64,000 bases of DNA, taken from NCBI RefSeq assembly GCF_963675165.1, contig NC_087377.1, forward strand, positions 17,402,518 through 17,466,517, written 5' to 3'. Below the pieces are notes generated by a model, which made no database searches, had not been told where the DNA came from, and saw only the letters and a program-made list of their open reading frames with translations. Positions 54,469-64,000 of the stretch are shown here, piece after piece (the stretch's first letter is position 1; each line of letters opens with the position of its first letter). The translations under genes and the position numbers were made by a program. This stretch comes from Halichondria panicea. Lineage: Eukaryota > Porifera > Demospongiae > Suberitida > Halichondriidae.

Positions 54469-57400
54469 ATGGGCAACAGAGCGAGCTGTGAAGAGAGGGG
54501 CCTCCCTCCACTTCCACCACTGACAGCAGGTGAGGGCTAGCTGCACCCTCTCTCTAGTATGCCAGGCTTAAATGAATAAAACATTTCAGAGAAACCTTCA
54601 CACCATACCAGTGCTTCCATGTAGTAGCTATGATTATAGATATACAGAAGTGCATCTGTAATTTGTATATACCATGCAACTGTACAGGCAGATTTTGGCG
54701 TTAATTTCTCTGCTGTCGTGTAATAATTATTACTTTTAATATTAAAAGCTATGCTGTGTTTTCATTCACAGTTCCCCCCAAAGTGCCGGAGAAGATCACG
54801 AGGTCAGAGGTCACAGAGACTTCACTACCCAATCCAGGCGATTTCGAGGAAATTGGAAAAAAAGCGAAAGGTTTGTAAAAAAAATCATATTTTGTGGTAT
54901 CCCTAACAATAGATGCAACAATACAACTATTAAACAATACGACAATTACTGCTGCTTTTGAATAATCCATCTCTTTGTGTTTGATTTTAATGGACCATCT
55001 TTGATTGAGATTTGAGCTTATAATCGTTAAATGATGCTCATAACCTTTACGGTTATAATTATTTTGAAGAGATTAACTTTCGCTGATCAAGCATGTACCG
55101 CGAACATTTAAAAATATCACATGCATGCATGCATACGCCAAAAGGCTGCTAGTATATGCAAAATCCTTTCTTAACGGTCTTGCTGCAAAAGTTTATACAC
55201 TCGGAATATACCTGCCATACGGAAATATTATTCCATTAATTACCCTGTGCAGAGCAACTCTCCCCACAAGCTTTTGATGGTGCGAAGATCGTGATTCAGA
55301 AAGGGCTGAGTCGGCACTTTCAAACGATGCACACCCTCACACTCGCCTCCTCCACACAACCCTCGCAATGGCAGTTCGGAGCAACTTTTGTCGGAAGCAA
55401 AAAACTAGGGGACAACGATGTAATTAGAGAACAGTAGTTAGCGTTTGTGTAACGTCGTTTAAGTGATACTAGTAGTACAACCCTTTCACACAATTTTTAC
55501 GCTGAAATGCTTGGTCCCACTGTGTACGTTGACTTAAGTTTTCTGGAAAGGGATTGTACACACAGCTGATTACACCCCGGTTAGGATGAATTGGTGCCAA
55601 CTGTTGCCAGCTAGGTCCCCTTCATTTTGAAAGTACTAGAGCTGGCTCTGTAACTAGAGTTTGATCAATGGTCCAAATTCAACGATTTTATGTTTTTCTG
55701 AAAGCTTAGAAAGAGACCTTTCAAATGGTGTCATCAAAGTTCATATTTGAGAGATAAATGTATTTGCCAATTTGGCCGTACCATGGATTATAGCCCATGG
55801 TCCAAAGCCGAAAAATGGCAAATTATGGCCCCGACTAAATTTTAGATTTTAACATGTCATCTGAAAGGCCTTTCTCTAAGCTTTCAGAAAATCATAAAAT
55901 TAACGTTATTGGACCAACGAAACTAAAGTTCTGGCCGTTCGAAGATGCTATTACCTGGAAACTATTATTTTAAATTTCTCTATCTAAGCTGTTCATTCGA
56001 TAATTGTTGTGATTAACCCTTCCCCTCCTAGTGTGATTAACCCTTCCCCTCCTTAGTTTCGGCCGGTGCTCATTGGGGACATGTCCAACAGTGGCAGCTT
56101 CACAGCGCTCTGTCTGCATCAATTCGGCAATCTAAAAGTTAAAGTCAACCTTCAGGTACGAGTGTGTATTTCTTATTTAGAGAACGATGTTCTGCAATTT
56201 TTCAGTTATCAAGTTTACGATTTTCACAAAACTAAATACGTTTGTTGCTAGTACAATCTGTTAAGTATTGTCCGTTGTAAATCTGCAGACTCAGCAGTCG
56301 CGCTGGGTAGGTTACCAAGGCACTGCGGACTATGTCGGACAAGACTTCACGGCCTCTGCCACTCTGGCCAATCCTAATATCCTCACTGGCAGTGGAGTGT
56401 TAGTGGCCCAGTACCTGCAGTCAGTCACGTCCAGGTGGGCGACAGTGTGTGTGTGTTACTACAGGTACAGGTAGTTCTGAGAAAGAAGTTTATTTCATTT
56501 CTTCTTGAAGTGTGCACAAAACAGAAAAGGGATCGTTCTGTGATTGATGATTGAAAAGGCCACTTCAAAAATGCTGGGCACATTACTGACATGCATAGCG
56601 TTTCCATCACTCGCGAGTAGTTGTATAAAATTATTCCCTCACTTTCTCCTGCAGGTTAGCGCTGGGAAGTGAGATGCTGTATCAGCGTAGTAGTGACGGT
56701 ATGCAGAACGCTGTCATCTCATTAGGCGGCTACTATCGAGCACCGGAATGGGAGGCTACAGCAAAGATTGGACTCCATTCCGTTAGCCTCGGATACCATC
56801 AGAAGTTTAAGGACTACTTCACTCTAGTGTGTGACTTGGAAGGAAGTTTGATGCAGGTCAGTGATAGAGTCATCAGAGTTCAGAGTTCAGAGTTCAGTAT
56901 TGGTACAATTCAGTAATGTGCCTAAAATGTTCAAAGTGATGGCTGTTTTTAATCCTCAATCACATAAATTTGCCTCTTTTATAGCCTAGTATGTGCATAT
57001 GGTTAACTAGGCCTAAGAGATCTAGAGATGGTTAGTACCAACTAGTCGGGCACCGCCGCCCTCTACCGTTGCCCGGAAGGAGGTCGGGAATCAAGCCTAT
57101 CCACAGTTTTGTTCTGTTGTTGGAAATCCAACAATTCCACCAGCTCCAATCAGATTGCAGTATCTCAAGGGGATTGATCACACCCACTCAACTGTACCAC
57201 GTGTGAATTTTGCACACGTTGGATTGACTGAGAGGCGAGGCCAACACCCACTTTAATAAATGACATTCATCGCTATTGGTTAGCACCCACATAGAATGAA
57301 TGATATTCATGATACTATTGCGTAACAGGCCAGAACAGGATAGGCTTGATTCCCGACCTCCTTCAAGGAGAGCGGCGGCACTCGACTAAGTACCAACCAC

Positions 57401-58462
57401 CACCACCGACCAGTGTGGACACATCCCTGCATGTATATAGCCATGCATGCAGTCCTGATTCTACCATAGATTGAAAAGGAAGGGGATTAGAAACGAAAAT
57501 GTTTGCGTGAAACACTCCGCGTTATAGGATGTGGCTAAAACTACAAAGGATTATATTTATAGTCAGCATGCTCATTACCTGTCTTGCTGCCATACAATGT
57601 GTTGTACATAGAAATGGTGAAATTGATCACTTTTAATGTTGATTATTCTAAAAAGTAAAGAGAATCTAGCTCTAAAAGGTAGACTAAGCAACGCAGCCAC
57701 TATCACTAAACAAATAAATGCTATACAAGAAGGAATAGCTCTTACTACATGAAGTTGTGGGAGGTCAAGGCCCGTGGTGTCTCTAAAAGTATACTAAAGC
57801 AGTTTGAAGGACTATACTGCAAACGTTTATGAACAGTACAGGTTATCCATAGCATGAAACCATCCTATATAGCACTTAGATACATAATAACCAAGTCAAG
57901 CGATGTCCTTTGCTGTTTCGGCTTCACAGTAGGGAAAGAGAAAAGTTGAAATGGAGTATTTCAAGCTAAACTCAACAAAAAGTAAAAACAGAGTAAAGAC
58001 AAGGGACTTAGAGCTTGTCAGTGGTGTAAACTTACTTCTCTAGAGTACCTCCCAGCTTCTGAGTGATCGATAGTGGATAGGAGAGCTAGAAACAGTTGAA
58101 ATACAACCTGAGTACGATAAAAACAAAAATATTCGCGAGCACGAAATCATAACGCGGAGTGTTTCACCCGTTGACACAGGGTGGCCTGGTCGTTTCCAAT
58201 CCTTCCTTTTCAATCTATGATTCTACACAATTCCTTGTGTATTAATAGCTCAGCAGCTCTAGAGATGTATAAGCTATGAATCACTTTAACCACTGAAGCC
58301 TACTTCTGTGTACACAATATACTGTACATTCTATAAATAGATATAGTTTTGACCTTTTAAGCATTTTTATGACCCCTAATTGACATGGTAAACAATGTGA
58401 TATTAATAGCACCACCCACCACTTTAATGTGTGATAATTATACTAGCACAGCTTCATATTGG

Positions 58463-58522
<60 letters not shown>

Positions 58523-58737
58523 CCACACACCACACACAGGGTGAGAGTGTTGCTGGGATTGGCTATCGACTGGAGCTTGGTGGAATGACAATGAAAGGAA
58601 AAGTTGATTCCCACGGCGTCGTGAGTGCAGTTCTGGAGAAACGTCTCGATCCCATTCCAGCTACCCTCATGCTTAGCGGACAACTGAACCATTGGACTGA
58701 CGATAGTAGATTTGGAATTAGCATTATGGTTGGCTAG
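54469..58737 (+). CDS. TOMM40: TOMM40: outer-membrane import channel Tom40
   Basis: Tom40 is the 19-strand beta-barrel pore of the mitochondrial TOM complex. Seven exons (54469-54529, 54772-54870, 55253-55419, 56057-56155, 56289-56434, 56655-56856, 58540-58737) give 323 residues; human TOMM40 has 361, the difference being the shorter Pro/Ala-rich N-terminus here (MGNRASCEERGLPPLPPL). Matches run through the barrel: SLPNPGDFEEIGKKAKE, IVIQKGLSRHFQ, PVLIGDMSNSGSFTA, LQTQQSRWVGYQGTADYVG, DFTASATLANPNILTGSGVL then VAQYLQSVTSRLALGSEMLY. The last strand ends SRFGISIMVG, a beta-signal type ending comparable with human CGFGLTIG. The last intron (56857-58539) contains three transposon-like elements and a CA run abutting the acceptor. 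Confidence 0.97.
55670..55945. mobile_element. Foldback element, TTTTCTGAAAGCTTA family
   Basis: The left arm GTTTTTCTGAAAGCTTAGAA with AGAGACCTTTCAAATGGTG and the right arm TCTGAAAGGCCTTTCTCTAA with GCTTTCAGAAAATCATAAAA are inverse. The centre ACCATGGATTATAGCCCATGG is itself palindromic. Half copies lie at about 8550-8640, 18711-18836, 41740-41815 and 46288-46390. It lies in TOMM40 intron 3. Confidence 0.75.
56911..57429. mobile_element. hAT-like MITE, split by a nested insertion
   Basis: It opens CAGTAATGTGCCTAAAATG and closes GTGTGGACACATCCCTG. Compared with sister copies its GGTTAGTACCAACCACC segment is interrupted at 57043-57388 by a different element, so it is the older of the two. It lies in TOMM40 intron 6. 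Confidence 0.8.
57043..57388. mobile_element. 346-bp terminal-inverted-repeat element with 9-bp target duplication
   Basis: The element starts TAGTCGGGCACCGCC and its other end, inverted, reads TAGTCGAGTGCCGCC; similarity of the two arms extends about 55 bp to AATCAAGCCTATCC. AGTACCAAC flanks it on both sides (57034-57042 and 57389-57397), a 9-bp duplication of the host MITE sequence. Long arms with a 9-bp duplication point to the Mutator (MULE) superfamily. It is non-coding. Confidence 0.88.
57465..58219. mobile_element. 755-bp terminal-inverted-repeat element
   Basis: It starts CATAGATTGAAAAGGAAGG and ends with the exact inverse of that 19-mer; inner blocks GAAACACTCCGCGTTAT are also inverted. 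ATTCTAC flanks both ends (57458-57464 and 58220-58226), a duplication of 7 bp that could be read as 8 or 9 bp because the ends are ambiguous. No long open frame is present, so it is non-autonomous. It lies only 77 bp from the nested element. Confidence 0.85.
58465..58522. repeat. CA microsatellite before the TOMM40 exon-7 acceptor
   Basis: A nearly pure CA run of about 56 bp continues through CGCCCACACACCACACACAG straight into exon 7 at 58540, leaving almost no conventional polypyrimidine tract. Confidence 0.92.
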
Positions 58738-59104
58738 TAGCTCTAGCACTCGTGTATATAAATTGTGTTGACTCATGTACCTCATGCAGATGTAATATTT
58801 TGTTACAATTATATATAGTTTACTGATCATGATTGATATTTATTATTTTGAATAATTATTCTCGTGCATACATATAATTATAAGCACGTTGCTTGGGCTG
58901 GCTATAGCTATATATACATGCAGTTACAATCATGATTAATTTATTATCATGCATGTGGGCTGGCTATGTACCTATAGACAGTGTTGTATAATTATGATCG
59001 CAAGAAGTATACCAGTATATCATACATGTTGTGAATGAACACAAAAATAAAAACAAAAAAACAAAATGGGCAATTAAAATGTAGCTAGAATGTCATGAAG
59101 TGGA
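58738..59104. other. Convergent intergenic spacer, TOMM40 / LRR-CaaX
   Basis: A 367-bp AT-rich spacer. GGGCTGGCTAT occurs twice (about 58897 and 58967) in repeats with TATATACATGCA. AAAATAAAAACAAAAAAAC near 59045 may contain the polyadenylation signal for one of the genes. No gene was seen. Confidence 0.5.
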
Positions 59105-60678
59105 TCACATGATGGCACACTTTCGTCTGTGCCTCCGTCTGGTCGGAGAATTCACGTCAACAGCCTCTGATGAAATGTCCCCTCCAGCATTATTTCTCTT
59201 GTACGTTGCTTCCGCTTCTCTTTTCTCTTTCTCATATTTCTCATCGATTATTTTCTGAATCGCAATGTTTTTATCACCGTATTTTTCCATAGTTTTATCT
59301 CGGCAATCTGTGCTGCAAACATTGAAGAAAAAAGGTACTCCACGCAATTCAACAAACTCCAAAAGCAACACTTGAACTCCGACCCCTCCTCTATTCACGA
59401 CGCACATCTTGCAACACTCGCACAGAGCAAATTCTCCCGCCATATGATCCAAAGTTTTGCATTGCAGTGGGCCGATCGAGATTTGATTCCAATAGTCGAC
59501 TTGAGTTGAGAAGATTGTCTGTGTGCACAGTGCTTGTAGACTGCGTGGGTTAAACTTCACTGGCGTGCCTGCCGGTGCCGTATTCACGGTTTTACAGTCA
59601 TGCCGTTGAGTGTATCTAGGAGGGGACATATTGTATATCGGAGTGAGTGGGTTTCCTAGTCGTGTAAGTTCTTCAAGTTTCTCGAGATGTAAAACGACGG
59701 CTGGAATCTGTTTAAATCTATTCCCTTGGAGATTCAAAACGCGAAGACTTTTGCAAAACTGGAGGGTGACTGGCAAGTCAGTTAGCTGATTTTTTGCAAG
59801 AGAGAGGACCTCGAGTTTTCTCAACCTTCCAACTGATGCAGGGAATGTCTCCAAACCCATTCTATCCATCACTAGCTTTTTCAGGTTTTCCAATCCCCAA
59901 AACTGCATAATTATATAGATATATAAATAAATGTTAATTAGTACATGTATACAAGTAATTAACGGTATATCCATGTGCATATACATGTAGCAATATATCA
60001 TGCATCCATATATAGGCATTTGCTGTTTGGCATAATAATAATGTGCAGTGCACACGCAGTACGTCAATTAAGTGTTTGGCTAATAAGCATTCGGAAATTC
60101 TCACCTGTAGCTGGCATTGCAGTTCCTTGTGTATAGCATTCTCAGAGAGATCCAGTTCAGTGAGGGAGGACAGTTGAAGCACTCCGTGATACAACTGAGT
60201 ATGTTTGTCCCAGTCCGCTAAATTAGGAGTGGGATTCATCATCGGTATCTTGCGTAGGACCAGACGTTCAAGGGATGAAAACTTGTCGTACTTCTTGTCG
60301 AATGTCTTGTAAATGAACGTCCTGTACTCAAACTGCAATCAGACAAGTGATATAATTTATGCATGCGTAAATACAAATATAAATTCCATTCAATAATTAA
60401 AAAATGCATCAATTTTAGCTAACCTCTTCGTTATTGTTGGACGAGGTTTCGGCAGGTTCTCGTAATGGATCCAGGCATGTTTTGAGACTACTAAAATCGA
60501 TAATCAGCTCATTTTTCTGCAAGAGAGCTCTCTCCAATTCTGCAGCATAGGCATTCTCGGCCGGCACAGGTACTTCGTCAATGATATCGCCATTTTCGTT
60601 TGAAATTTGAAATACTCCTTTGCCTTGAACATTGAGTGCAGGCTGCAATGGTTCTGCTGCAAGTACAATTGAACTCAT
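59105..60678 (-). CDS. Leucine-rich-repeat protein with Cys-rich module and CaaX box
   Basis: Three minus-strand exons (60678-60424, 60332-60105, 59902-59105) give 426 residues. Leucine-rich repeats occupy about residues 105-240: LERLVLRKIPMM, LTELDLSENAIHKELQ, LKKLVMDRMGLETFPASVGR, LEVLSLAKNQLTDLP, LRVLNLQGNRFKQIPAVV. A Cys-rich module follows (LCECCKMCVVNRGG, then FVELRGVPFFFNVCSTDC), similar in spacing to the C-terminal zinc-like module of LRRC58/LRRC28 proteins. An acidic/basic helix comes next (KIIDEKYEKEKREAEATYKR). The protein ends RRRHRRKCAIM: a polybasic stretch followed by a CaaX box with C-terminal Met, predicting farnesylation and plasma-membrane targeting as for K-Ras. Orthology is uncertain. 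The gene is head-to-head with TMEM192. Confidence 0.88.
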
Positions 60679-61023
60679 GATATAAATTATAGTCCGCTAT
60701 AGATGATTTATGCATCAATTTTAATTGTATCCATCCTTTTGTAACATAAACGTTGTCATTTATTTTTAGTAACAGTTATTCCCAAAATAGAACACAGTAA
60801 AATTACGTTATGTAATGAAAAATAAAGAAATTACGTATAAATTACTTCCGGTTAAAAATTGATTTCCGGTATGAAATTTGTTGTCCTGTACCTTGTGACC
60901 ACATCAAAGGAATGTCACATGACAAGCTGCTTTGGAAGCTAGCTCAATAGAAGCTACAAGGTAAAGCTATTAGCTGATGCTTGGAACAGCAGCCGTGACA
61001 ACCTGTCAAGATTAACTCGTGCA
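60679..61023. promoter_or_regulatory. LRR-CaaX / TMEM192 head-to-head intergenic region
   Basis: A 345-bp spacer between divergent start codons. It contains ACTTCCGGTTAAAAATTGATTTCCGG near 60845: two CTTCCGG/TTTCCGG sequences close together that resemble Ets-family binding sites, which often occur in bidirectional promoters. No TATA box was recognised. Confidence 0.55.
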
Positions 61024-63782
<2,759 letters not shown>

Positions 63783-63851
63783 GTGAGAGAGAAAATCTAT
63801 CTATACTTGAATTGCAAACTTCGTTAGAGCTAGAAAATATAATTATGCCAA

Positions 63852-64000
63852 ACACTAGCTACAGTGTACACAGTGGGACCACACTATAGGCTCTGTACAC
63901 TAGCTACAGTGCGTACAGTGGGACCACACTATAGGCTTTGTATACTAGCTACAGTGCGCACAGTGGGACCACACTATAGGCTCCGTACACTAGCTACAGT
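63852..64000. repeat. 45-bp minisatellite, locus 2, reaching the right edge
   Basis: At least three units of ACTAGCTACAGTGYRYACAGTG then GGACCACACTATAGGC and TYTGTA. The unit is the same as at 49032-49172. The array continues past the end of the window, inside the next TMEM192 intron. Confidence 0.9.

Overview
This window looks like genomic DNA from a compact, intron-rich animal genome, most likely a sponge (Porifera, probably a demosponge). This is an inference. The sequence shows metazoan gene families with canonical GT..AG introns, mostly 50 bp to 3 kb long, AT-rich spacers of a few hundred bp, no clustering by pathway, many short inverted-repeat elements and abundant (GT)n/(CA)n tracts. 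Another early-branching marine invertebrate cannot be excluded without a database search.

Twelve protein-coding genes were reconstructed exon by exon, with splice phases checked: FRG1 (-, its 3' end off the left edge), ANKS3 (+), TM2D1 (+), an unnamed CCP/Ig-like single-pass receptor (+), CFAP410/C21orf2 (-), CFAP91/MAATS1 (+), an unnamed RapGAP-BTB-BACK protein (-), ETFB (-), UBASH3/STS-type phosphatase (+), TOMM40 (+), an unnamed leucine-rich-repeat protein ending in a CaaX box (-), and TMEM192-like (+, its 3' end off the right edge). Four pairs are head-to-head: FRG1/ANKS3, CFAP410/CFAP91, ETFB/UBASH3 and LRR-CaaX/TMEM192. Their start codons are only about 140-500 bp apart, so shared promoters are likely. 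The CFAP410/CFAP91 spacer is 141 bp and carries a near-perfect RFX X-box next to an inverted CCAAT box. Both flanking genes are ciliary.

The genes do not form one pathway. Three (ANKS3, CFAP410, CFAP91) belong to cilium/flagellum biology, two (ETFB, TOMM40) are mitochondrial, two (the CCP/Ig receptor with an ITIM-like tail and UBASH3) have families used in immune-type tyrosine signalling, and the RapGAP-BTB-BACK and CaaX-LRR proteins look like signalling or membrane-associated proteins.

The non-coding DNA is unusually structured. GT repeats (sense strand) tend to follow 5' splice sites and CA repeats tend to precede 3' splice sites, and several introns carry both, so their ends could pair in the pre-mRNA. 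In five genes a short tandem duplication spans an exon-intron junction and leaves a decoy exon edge in the intron. Several non-autonomous inverted-repeat families share the terminus TACCGTAT, a hAT-like family has CAGTGATGTGCCC-type ends, and one copy of that family is interrupted by a 346-bp element with a clear 9-bp target duplication. No tRNA, rRNA, CRISPR array, retroviral element or capsid-bearing element was recognised.
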